The notes under the pieces: generated by a model
Told to the model about the DNA's origin: nothing
The model's database searches: none
Seen by the model: only the letters and a program-made list of their open reading frames with translations
In this document: piece after piece, positions 38,984-47,826 of the stretch
Numbering within the stretch: the stretch's first letter is position 1
Layout: the number at the start of each line of letters is the position of its first letter
Position numbers and translations under genes: made by a program
DNA from: Bacteroidetes bacterium MED-G21
GTDB lineage: Bacteria; Bacteroidota; Bacteroidia; Flavobacteriales; UBA7430
Direction: 5' to 3'
Assembly (NCBI GenBank): GCA_002457305.1
Contig: NTKG01000003.1
Span: 1 to 51,875 of the forward strand
DNA: 51,875 nucleotides

Positions 38984-41821
38984 TTACGATCTAAATGCTT
39001 CTGGGTCACAAAAGCGACAAGGTTCTTTTCTATTTTTATGTTCAAAATTAATGTTCGGGTTAAAAATTTCTTTTAACAGATTCTTAAATTCTTTTTCAAA
39101 ATCACTCAATAAATCAGAGTTCAAAAGCTTATTAACCTTCCCATCTTCTTTGAATCCTGCAGGTAAAAAGCCTTTTTTCAAAGATCTGAAACTCACAATA
39201 CCTGTTTCCAATAATTCCTGTTCCGGATACATTTGTTGATACATATAAGCATAGAGGTATAGCTGGAACCCTTTATGGAATTTTTTCTCTCGGATTAATT
39301 TTTCCATATCATCGGTTTGTAATTCATTAAGCTCTACTTTACCTGTTTTATAATCTATAATACGGAGTTGACCGTTGAGTTTATCTATTCGGTCGGCATT
39401 TCCATTTAGCTTGACATTGAAGTCGATTTCCTCGATACAAATTTCGGTTTTGAGATCTTTTTCCAAGCCTTTAATATAAATTTCATTTCCTTTTGAAATT
39501 AATTTTATCTCTTTTTTGATAAAAGAGTGTAAAAATTGTTCGGCTACAGTGTAAATCAGCTTGTTTTTACCCTTGTTGAATATTCCGCTTTTAAACTCTT
39601 CCAAGAAGAGTTCTTTCAGTTTAGCAGGAATTTTAGGCAGCATAGATTTTAGATCTTCTGTGTTGATTTCCCGATTTAAATAGGGGCGGTAAAAATCTTC
39701 TAAAGCACGATGAACAACTGTTCCTAAAGTGTTGGCCTCAATCGTTTCTTTCATTACGGCTGGCTCTTTAATATTTAGTATTTTTTCATAATAAAATTGC
39801 AATGGGCAGTTTTTGTAGGTGTTTAATGAAGAAGGAGAAAACCCTTTATCTGTAGCGATTTCTTTTAATCGTTCTTTAATAACCTCATCTTTTATAATAG
39901 ACAACTCTTTAGGTTCTACTTTTTTTAGTGGATGTGATAAAATCTCTTCGTTAAATTTTATTTCTTCAGGATATTTAAACTGAAGTTCGTTTTCGAGTTG
40001 GGTGATAAACCGACTTTTTTCTCCCGAATTCAATGCGTCAGTTTCGGTATTGTAAACCAAAGTCAGCGATTTGCATCGCTGTGCCAACCTGTAGAAATGA
40101 TAAGCAAAAACAGCGTCTTTATCCATATAAGTAGGTAAACCAGTCTCTTTTCGAATATCGAATGGGATAAAAGAGTGATCACTTTTTCCTGTTGGCAGAA
40201 AACCTTCGTTTGCAGAGAGTAAAATAACGTGTTCAAAATCTAGGTTACGCGTTTCCAGCATTCCCATCAATTGCAAACCGGTAAGCGGCTCTCCGAAAAA
40301 AGAAAGGTTTTCAATTTTTGCACTTTGTTGAAAAAGGTGGTGAAGTGTTTTTAACTCTTGAATAAATCCATATTTATCTTGTAAATTTTTAATTTGGTTA
40401 AAGAGCTTTGCAAAGGCAAAAAGCGACTCCAGATCCAATGAATTTTTTCGTCCTTGTGCAATGATCTCATCTTTGATTAAAGCGGTTAATTTCAATGCAT
40501 TGTCAATAATCTCAAAAGGATTTGAGCTTTGATAATTCAGCAGCGCCTTAATCCAGGGTAAAATATCTGATTCACAAGAATTTAAAATATCTTCTTGTGA
40601 CGGAAACGAGTGGTTTTGTTTTTGTAGACTACTCTTTAGTTTTTCCAGGGATTTAGTGCTTCCTGAATTTTGGAACGCCGGGTGTTGCCATATTTTAAAC
40701 AGATCCTGGTAGTAGAATTTTGTTTTACCGCCACTCAATTTTTCTCTATTGATATGTAATTGAAAGAAGGCATCAAAAAAGGCGTACAGATGTACGTTTC
40801 GCAAGGAATTCCCCATGGTGATGTTTAGTTTGTCAATGGAATTTGGTAAGAATTCCAATACAGGTAAGAGCATTTTTTCGTCTGCCAGCACCAGGGCAAC
40901 ATCTTTTAATTCTTGGTTTTTTGATATAGATTTGTCAAGTAAAGAGCCGGCTAATTGTGCCTGGGCAACACCTTTAGGAACCCCGTAAACAGTTATGTTT
41001 TTTGGTTTTTTCAATTCTGAGCAAACCCAGTTAAATTCACGATTCTCGAATTCCGGCCACTGTTGATATTGTCGTAAATACTTCCCCGCTTCCTGTTTTT
41101 TATCTTTAAGGTAATATTCATCAGCATCCCAAAACACTTCCGCAACATCTTCCGCAATAAGCGTTCGCATAATATGGGCTTCACAAGGATTCATGGCATT
41201 AAACCCGAGATAATAAACAGAAGATTTAAGTGGGTTCTTTTTAGTGATCCATTTTGAAACATGATCCGAAGCTTTTCTATAGGCCATTCCTTGAAATGCG
41301 ATATTTTGTTCTTTTAAGCGTGCTTTAAAATCAGTAAAAAGCAAACCCATTAATTCCCAAAAACGAAGATATTTTTTAACCATTTCACTAGGCTCTCCAC
41401 CTAAAGGAGTCCATGCTTCAATCTTTTTTGCTTGATGGATGTAGTTGAATAATTTTTGAGGTTGCTCGAAATAAGAGTCGATATCGTTGAAGTCGGTAAG
41501 TAGCATAGGCGCCCATTTCAAAAACACTTCAAACGAGTCTTGCTCATCTTTAGGAAATACATTTTGGTAAGAAATATACATTTCAAAAAGCAACTGTGTT
41601 TTATCTATAATGGTAAAACCAGAAAGTTCTTCCAACCACTCTTCAATAGAATAAATTTTAGGCATCCAAAGTGGAACATCGCTTAAGTCAGAAAGAGCTT
41701 GCTTAAAAAATGTCCCAGCTCGTTTACTCGGCAATACAATACTTAGCTCTTCTAGTTGATGCTGTTTTGTACCGTAAATTTTTTTGGCTATTTTATTGAT
41801 AAATTTATCCATACTACACAC
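38984..41821 (-). CDS. PD-(D/E)XK nuclease family, AddB-like
   Basis: FSPSSLNTYKNCPLQFYYEKIL, GNADRIDKLNGQLRIIDYKTG, C-terminal CRFC Fe-S type cysteines; next to an AddA-like helicase. Confidence 0.88.
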   Translation of the reverse strand: MCSMDKFINKIAKKIYGTKQHQLEELSIVLPSKRAGTFFKQALSDLSDVPLWMPKIYSIEEWLEELSGFTIIDKTQLLFEMYISYQNVFPKDEQDSFEVFLKWAPMLLTDFNDIDSYFEQPQKLFNYIHQAKKIEAWTPLGGEPSEMVKKYLRFWELMGLLFTDFKARLKEQNIAFQGMAYRKASDHVSKWITKKNPLKSSVYYLGFNAMNPCEAHIMRTLIAEDVAEVFWDADEYYLKDKKQEAGKYLRQYQQWPEFENREFNWVCSELKKPKNITVYGVPKGVAQAQLAGSLLDKSISKNQELKDVALVLADEKMLLPVLEFLPNSIDKLNITMGNSLRNVHLYAFFDAFFQLHINREKLSGGKTKFYYQDLFKIWQHPAFQNSGSTKSLEKLKSSLQKQNHSFPSQEDILNSCESDILPWIKALLNYQSSNPFEIIDNALKLTALIKDEIIAQGRKNSLDLESLFAFAKLFNQIKNLQDKYGFIQELKTLHHLFQQSAKIENLSFFGEPLTGLQLMGMLETRNLDFEHVILLSANEGFLPTGKSDHSFIPFDIRKETGLPTYMDKDAVFAYHFYRLAQRCKSLTLVYNTETDALNSGEKSRFITQLENELQFKYPEEIKFNEEILSHPLKKVEPKELSIIKDEVIKERLKEIATDKGFSPSSLNTYKNCPLQFYYEKILNIKEPAVMKETIEANTLGTVVHRALEDFYRPYLNREINTEDLKSMLPKIPAKLKELFLEEFKSGIFNKGKNKLIYTVAEQFLHSFIKKEIKLISKGNEIYIKGLEKDLKTEICIEEIDFNVKLNGNADRIDKLNGQLRIIDYKTGKVELNELQTDDMEKLIREKKFHKGFQLYLYAYMYQQMYPEQELLETGIVSFRSLKKGFLPAGFKEDGKVNKLLNSDLLSDFEKEFKNLLKEIFNPNINFEHKNRKEPCRFCDPEAFRS

Positions 41822-44800
41822 GCTTCAATTTTATAGATTCATCGTTGATATAAACCAAAAGACACTCTTTTACCTTATAACCCATGTTTTCAATTTCAGT
41901 TTTGTATTCCAAAATTTGTTTTTTATGCGTATTGTTTTCCAGGCCAGTTTTATAGTCAATGATGGTCACTTCATTTTCTTTAAAGATTAATCGGTCTGGC
42001 CTAAGAATATTCCCGTTACTTAAAAGAATTTCTTCTTCATTTTTCACCTTCAAACCCTCAGCGAAATAAGGTTTCATTTTAACATTTTTAAGCACTATAT
42101 TTAAGAGGGATCTCATTTCTCCCTCTTCACAGTTGGTAATTAAGCCCAGGCGGAGTGCTTTTTTTAACGCATCATCAAGATCATTTACTGTTTTGATATA
42201 GGATAGAATTTCGTGTACCCTCCGCCCTTTATCAGCCCCTTTTTCCGGATGATTGACTTCCCACATTTTTGGTGCCTGTCGATTAATCTGAAGAATTTTC
42301 GATAAGTCTTTTACAGGTTGCGATGTCGGAATTTTTTTATTTTCTTTTTGTTTATTGTTAGCCGCTTTTACTGTTTTACCGAAGTTGTATTGAGTTTTTC
42401 CATCTTCCCAAAGACCTTTTGATTGTATGAAAGCATCAAAAAAGGTGTTTAAATTTTTACCTCTTTCTTTAGCAGAGGTAAAGATGTATAGCCGTGTTTT
42501 AGGTCGGGTAAGAGCCACGTAAAGCATGTTTAGATTGTCTAGTAGAACTTTTGCTTTATGCTCTTCATAAATAGCTTGTAACTGTTTCGTGCCAGATTTC
42601 AATTTATCATTTAACGGAATTAAGGAGCTTGGTAAACCTTCTAATTCCGGTTCATTTATTTCTACCCAGGATTTTGCATCCCGCTCACTGGTTGCATTCC
42701 AGTTTGCAAAAGGAAAGAGCACCACTGGAAACTCTAAGCCTTTGGATTTATGGATTGTCATTACCTGTACGGCGTTAATACCTTCCGGAATAATTACAGA
42801 CAACTTGTGTGCGTGCTCTTCCCAATAATTTAAAAAACCAAACAAGTCTTGTGAATATTTGTTGCTATATACCCAGACCTCGTCGAGAAAAAACTGCACA
42901 TAAACACGGGCCCTTTTTTCCAATTGAAAGGCTTTGGTAATTTTATGACACAACTCGATGAGTGAAGAGGAGCGCCATTTTAACAGGTCGAAATCGATGA
43001 CAAGCTCTTTTAGAAAAGCATAAAATTTATTTGCAGAACCCTTACACAACGGTTCTATTTTTTCATTCATCATTTCAGGCGACCAGGGGTAAAACGCTTT
43101 TTCATGTAAAAATTCGATGACCTTAAACCGATATCGAGGATGATTAGGCTCGTTTAAAAATCGAAGGAAGTTTAATATAAAACGGATTTCTGTTGATTGT
43201 TCTAATAATAACGATTCAGAAGAAATTACTGGAATATTTTTATCGGAAAGCGTTTTTACAACTAAAGCCCCCTTGGCTTTGGTTCGTGTTAAAATACAGA
43301 TGTCCCCATAGTTAAAACCATCTTTATTTAGTTCTTTGACCGTTTTTAAACAACGACCCAGTTGTAGTTCATCGTGTCCCGCACCATTTTCCAGATATTC
43401 TAAAGAAACATAACCACCATTACCTTTTACCACTTGTGCTTTGAGGTTTATAAAAAGCTCTTTGTATTTTTTATGCTCTATTTGATGAGCGATGGAAGAG
43501 AATAATTCATTGTTGAAATTGACCACCTCTGCCCTGGAGCGATAATTGTTTTTGAGAGACAAGTGCTCCATTTTATAAGCTCCTTGCGTGTTTGGATTTA
43601 CTGCTACCTGTTGTAGGTTTATAAATTGGTCTACCTCTCCGCCTCTCCATCGGTAAATGGCTTGTTTTGAATCCCCAACAATCATTACCGAACCGGGTTT
43701 TTGGCCATCTGCAATGGCGTTTTCGATTAAGGGCACTAAGTTATTCCACTGTAATTCGGAGGTGTCTTGAAACTCGTCGATAAAGTAATTAGCGTATCGT
43801 TCACCCAACCTTTCGTAGATGAAATTACCCTCCTCATTTTGTAGTACTTCAGCAATTTTTTTATTGAACTCCCCTATAGGGATGATGTTGTTTTGCTCTT
43901 TGATTTGCTCCATTTCTTTGGAAATCTCGTGTAAGACGGCCACAGAATATAAGTTATGAGCGATTAATTTGAAGTGTACGTATTTTGGGTATTCTTCTAA
44001 AATGTCAATCGCCTTTTTAACTAAAGGATAAAACTTTTCTTGAACCGCATCAATTTGACCAGACACCTCTTTTGGCGCCTTTCCGGAACGCCAACTTTCT
44101 TTTTCTATATTCTTAAGGTTTGAATCACTGGGTTTGTATTTTCCCCAATTTTTAGAACTTAGAAATTCAAAGTATTTTGGCAGACCAGAACGAGCCCCCC
44201 CCGCAAACCAATCGGCCTTTAAGCCGCTGTTTTTACAATCAGAAAGAAACCTTTGACCTATAGTTGAAAGTTCATAATCGATTTTATTCGTGAAGCTTTC
44301 AACTTCTTTTCTTAGTTTAAAGAAGCCGTCTAAACTTAAATCTTTCAAATTTTCGCAATGTACCTGACCGCTTTCTTTTAAAAGTTCCTCGGCGATGGCG
44401 TAAAAGTCTTTTTCTATTAACCAGCTTTTATCATCGGCGGTTTTATTTTGTATAAAACTGACAAATAGTTTTGTCAACTTTTTATTTTCTCCAGCTTTAT
44501 TAATTAATAAATCTACCGCTTGTTTAAGCAATAGCTTATGTTCCATTTCCACTTCAAAATTATTTGGCAAGCCCAAGTCTTGTGCAAATGTTTTAAGTAC
44601 CCTGTGGGTAAATTTATCAATGGTTCCAATGGCAAACCTGGAATAATTATGAAGGATATTCTCAAAGATTAATTGAGCCCTAGATTGAAGCTCTTTTTTT
44701 GCAAGCCCAGTCTCTTCTGCTATTAGCATCATCATATCCAGCTCGGTTTGTTCAGCTTTGTTCGGATCTGAAAAAGCCTTTAAACTCTTTATGATGCGCT

Positions 44801-44966
44801 CCTTCATTTCTGTTGCCGCCTTATTAGTAAACGTAATGGCAAGGATTGCCATAAATTTTTGTGGCGACCCTGCTTTTATACAAACCTTAAGGTATTCCTT
44901 CACCAGAGTGAAAGTTTTACCCGATCCGGCTGATGCACTATATATTTTAAAGGGCGCGCTTTTCAT
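41814..44966 (-). CDS. UvrD/Rep-type helicase-nuclease, AddA-like
   Basis: YSASAGSGKTFTLVKEYLKVC, ILAITFTNKAATEMKERI, IVGDSKQAIYRWRGGEV, MTIHKSKGLEFPVV, PDRLIF...TIIDYKTG. Confidence 0.93.
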   Translation of the reverse strand: MKSAPFKIYSASAGSGKTFTLVKEYLKVCIKAGSPQKFMAILAITFTNKAATEMKERIIKSLKAFSDPNKAEQTELDMMMLIAEETGLAKKELQSRAQLIFENILHNYSRFAIGTIDKFTHRVLKTFAQDLGLPNNFEVEMEHKLLLKQAVDLLINKAGENKKLTKLFVSFIQNKTADDKSWLIEKDFYAIAEELLKESGQVHCENLKDLSLDGFFKLRKEVESFTNKIDYELSTIGQRFLSDCKNSGLKADWFAGGARSGLPKYFEFLSSKNWGKYKPSDSNLKNIEKESWRSGKAPKEVSGQIDAVQEKFYPLVKKAIDILEEYPKYVHFKLIAHNLYSVAVLHEISKEMEQIKEQNNIIPIGEFNKKIAEVLQNEEGNFIYERLGERYANYFIDEFQDTSELQWNNLVPLIENAIADGQKPGSVMIVGDSKQAIYRWRGGEVDQFINLQQVAVNPNTQGAYKMEHLSLKNNYRSRAEVVNFNNELFSSIAHQIEHKKYKELFINLKAQVVKGNGGYVSLEYLENGAGHDELQLGRCLKTVKELNKDGFNYGDICILTRTKAKGALVVKTLSDKNIPVISSESLLLEQSTEIRFILNFLRFLNEPNHPRYRFKVIEFLHEKAFYPWSPEMMNEKIEPLCKGSANKFYAFLKELVIDFDLLKWRSSSLIELCHKITKAFQLEKRARVYVQFFLDEVWVYSNKYSQDLFGFLNYWEEHAHKLSVIIPEGINAVQVMTIHKSKGLEFPVVLFPFANWNATSERDAKSWVEINEPELEGLPSSLIPLNDKLKSGTKQLQAIYEEHKAKVLLDNLNMLYVALTRPKTRLYIFTSAKERGKNLNTFFDAFIQSKGLWEDGKTQYNFGKTVKAANNKQKENKKIPTSQPVKDLSKILQINRQAPKMWEVNHPEKGADKGRRVHEILSYIKTVNDLDDALKKALRLGLITNCEEGEMRSLLNIVLKNVKMKPYFAEGLKVKNEEEILLSNGNILRPDRLIFKENEVTIIDYKTGLENNTHKKQILEYKTEIENMGYKVKECLLVYINDESIKLKRV

Positions 44967-45180
44967 ACGTACAAGTTTAAGGATTCTTGATTAAATAAAT
45001 TCAGTCTTTAATAGCTTAAAGTGAATAAAGATAAAAACACACAAACGTCTTGATCTGATAATTTAGCCATCTACCTGTTTTGTTTCGATCAGAGTGGATA
45101 TAATAAATAACACAAACAAGCTTAAGGTGTTTTTGGCCCGCTTTTTGAGATATTAATCTTGAAAACTAAAACCGTTACAA

Positions 45181-45327
45181 GTGTCAGACATTATTACCAA
45201 AACATTAGAAGAGGTAAGGAAAAAAGGAAAATTAAAACGAATAGACGTCGTCATTCGATATTTGAAAATGAAATATAAATTAACCCTGACAAAATCTGTT
45301 TTGGAAAAAAGAATAGGAAACTTATAA
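45181..45327 (+). other. Possible small basic ORF (48 aa), GTG start, unsupported
   Basis: VSDIITKTLEEVRKKGKLKRIDVVIRYLKMKYKLTLTKSVLEKRIGNL*; no clear promoter or RBS. Confidence 0.25.
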
Positions 45328-45567
45328 CAACCCTCATTCGAACAGGTTTAATTTTTTTGTACGCCCAACCACAGCCCAACCTAATCTTAGTTAAGCAAAG
45401 AAGCCAATTAAAAATGATTTTAAAACGAAAGGTCTTCGAAAAAATGGCGCAAACAAGAACAAGCTGTTAATTACTTTTAGGTGAAGAAACACAACCAATG
45501 CTCCGATTAGGAGGCGTCAAGGAAAAAAGTAAGCAAACCGTTAATTATAATGTTTTGCTATTAGTTG

Positions 45568-45639
45568 AGGTCGGAACCGGATTCGAACCGGTGTAGACGG
45601 TTTTGCAGACCGCTGCCTAAGCCTCTCAGCCATCCGACC
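45568..45639 (-). tRNA. tRNA-Cys (GCA)
   Basis: Minus strand GGTCGGATGGCTGAGAGGCTTAGGCAGCGGTCTGCAAAACCGTCTACACCGGTTCGAATCCGGTTCCGACCT; anticodon GCA, U73. Confidence 0.95.
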
Positions 45640-45707
45640 TTATGTAAGGACAGCAAATGTAACAAATTCAACAGCTTTCACAAATAATATAAAGAGATTT
45701 TGGGCGG

Positions 45708-46064
45708 CTATTTTTTAGCTTCAAGCGTCACGCTTACACGCTTTACCTCTCCATAAATGGGTGCCGCATGCTTTACAACCACGACTTTAGAAGATTCCAC
45801 AGAGCAGAAATCCTGCATCAGGCGCTTAATTATCCTTTGTGCTACGTGTTCAATAAGCTTTGACCTGATAGCCATCTCTTCTTGAACAAGCCGACTAACA
45901 GCAACGTAATCTATCGTGTCGGCAAGTAAATCAGATTTTGCCGAAACACTTAGGTCTGCTTTTAACTCTACATCAACGCTAAACTCTGTTCCAACAACAC
46001 CCTCCTCCTCCAGACACCCATGGTATGCAAAACAACGTATATCTTCTACACGAATAATGCCCAC
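45708..46064 (-). CDS. folB: Dihydroneopterin aldolase
   Basis: IRVEDIRCFAYHGCLEEEGVVGTEFSVDVEL, DTIDYVAVSRLV, HAAPIYGEVKRVSVTLEAKK. Confidence 0.92.
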   Translation of the reverse strand: MGIIRVEDIRCFAYHGCLEEEGVVGTEFSVDVELKADLSVSAKSDLLADTIDYVAVSRLVQEEMAIRSKLIEHVAQRIIKRLMQDFCSVESSKVVVVKHAAPIYGEVKRVSVTLEAKK

Positions 46065-46067
46065 GAC

Positions 46068-47609
46068 CTAATTGTTTATAGAGCTTAAAGCAGAGTCAAT
46101 TCTTTTTAGAACTTCCTCTTTACCTAAAAGCGCCGCAATTTCATTCATTGAGGCGCCAGCCCCCAAACCAGTAACAGACAAACGAAAACCAGGCATTACA
46201 ACCCCAAAGCCAAGGTTTTTTGATTCAAGAAAAGACTTAAAACACAGCCCAATGCTTTCTGGGTCGAAAGACGGAAGTTTCTCTAATAAAAGACTTAATT
46301 CATTTATAATTTCTGGCGTTTGCTCTTTCCATTTTTTATTAACCGTTTTCTCATCGTAAGACTTTGGCGCCTCAAAGAAGTAGCGCCCATCATTTAGGAT
46401 GTCTTTAACGAATGTTGCCCGCTCCTTCATTAGGTTACAAACCTGAACAACATAATTGTTTTCTACGTTAAACCCTTCTTTTTTTAGATGGGGGGTTAGC
46501 TGTTTAGCCAGGTCACCACCCGTTTGGTTTCTTAGGTATTGTTGGTTAAACCATTTTGTTTTATCGAAATCAAATTTAGCACCAGCCTTGCCAACACGAT
46601 CCAAAGAGAATGCACCTATTAATTCTTTCATTGTGAATAGCTCTTGGGTTGTGCCAGGGTTCCAACCTAAAAAGGCTAGCATATTATTAAAGGCCTCAGG
46701 ATAGTACCCGCGTTCACGGTATCCAGAAGACTCTTCTCCTGTTTCGGGGTTGGTCCAATTTGTTGGAAAGACAGGAAAGCCGAGTCGATCTCCATCCCTT
46801 TTTGAAAGCTTTCCGTTTCCATCTGGCTTTAAAATAAGGGGAAGGTGCGCAAATTTTGGCATAACACTTTCCCACCCCAAAAACCGATATAATAAAACAT
46901 GTAAGGGAGCTGAAGGCAACCACTCTTCACCGCGGATGACGTGAGAGATACCCATTAGATAGTCGTCAACAACATTTGCTAAGTGATATGTTGGCATTCC
47001 GTCTGACTTAAACAACACTTTGTCATCAAGGTTGTTTGTGTTGACGCTCACCCACCCTCGAATAATGTCTTCAAATTTAACATCCTCGTTGCGAGGCATT
47101 TTAATTCTAATTACGTATTTATCGCCCCGATCAAGCCGTGTTTTAACATCTTTTGCGGGCAGCGTAAGAGAATTTTTCATACCACTACGCGTAACCGCAT
47201 TGTATTGAGGAGAGGCCATCCCCGCGGATTTCATGCGCTCTCGCATTTCTGTTAATTCCTCTGGCGTGTCAAACGCATAATAAGCGTGTTCGGATTCAAT
47301 TAACAGGTCTGCATATTGTCGGTAAATCGCTTTTCGTTCAGATTGTTTGTAGGGTCCCTTTGATCCACCGGCAGAGACTCCTTCGTCAATATGAATACCA
47401 CACCATTTTAGCGCATCAACAATATAATTCTCAGCACCAGCAACAAAACGAGACTGGTCGGTATCTTCTATGCGAAGTAAAAAATCACCTCCATTTTTTT
47501 TAGCAAACAAGTAGTTGTAAAGAGCCGTTCTTACCCCACCTATATGTAAAGGGCCGGTCGGGCTTGGAGCAAATCGCACTCTAACGCGTCGGTTTTCCAT
47601 TTGTGTCAT
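46068..47609 (-). CDS. gltX: Glutamate--tRNA ligase
   Basis: RVRFAPSPTGPLHIGGVRTALYN, LLRIEDTDQSR, VIRGEEWLPSAPLHVLLY, KLSKRDGD. Confidence 0.96.
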   Translation of the reverse strand: MTQMENRRVRVRFAPSPTGPLHIGGVRTALYNYLFAKKNGGDFLLRIEDTDQSRFVAGAENYIVDALKWCGIHIDEGVSAGGSKGPYKQSERKAIYRQYADLLIESEHAYYAFDTPEELTEMRERMKSAGMASPQYNAVTRSGMKNSLTLPAKDVKTRLDRGDKYVIRIKMPRNEDVKFEDIIRGWVSVNTNNLDDKVLFKSDGMPTYHLANVVDDYLMGISHVIRGEEWLPSAPLHVLLYRFLGWESVMPKFAHLPLILKPDGNGKLSKRDGDRLGFPVFPTNWTNPETGEESSGYRERGYYPEAFNNMLAFLGWNPGTTQELFTMKELIGAFSLDRVGKAGAKFDFDKTKWFNQQYLRNQTGGDLAKQLTPHLKKEGFNVENNYVVQVCNLMKERATFVKDILNDGRYFFEAPKSYDEKTVNKKWKEQTPEIINELSLLLEKLPSFDPESIGLCFKSFLESKNLGFGVVMPGFRLSVTGLGAGASMNEIAALLGKEEVLKRIDSALSSINN

Positions 47610-47826
47610 AAATTAAGAGGCTAAAATTACGAATTATTAAATTGAGGGTTAAAAATATAAAGTTGAAAATAAAACACGAGCAACAAAAAATAATCAAAGC
47701 CTTGCGTTGGGTTATGTCTTCCTGCCACCACCACCACCCAATACCGTCTTTTGTTGTAGGGTTTAGTGGGTATAATCTACTCAGGAAATAAGTAAATAAA
47801 TAAAGAGAATAGTGTATTTTTGTTTT

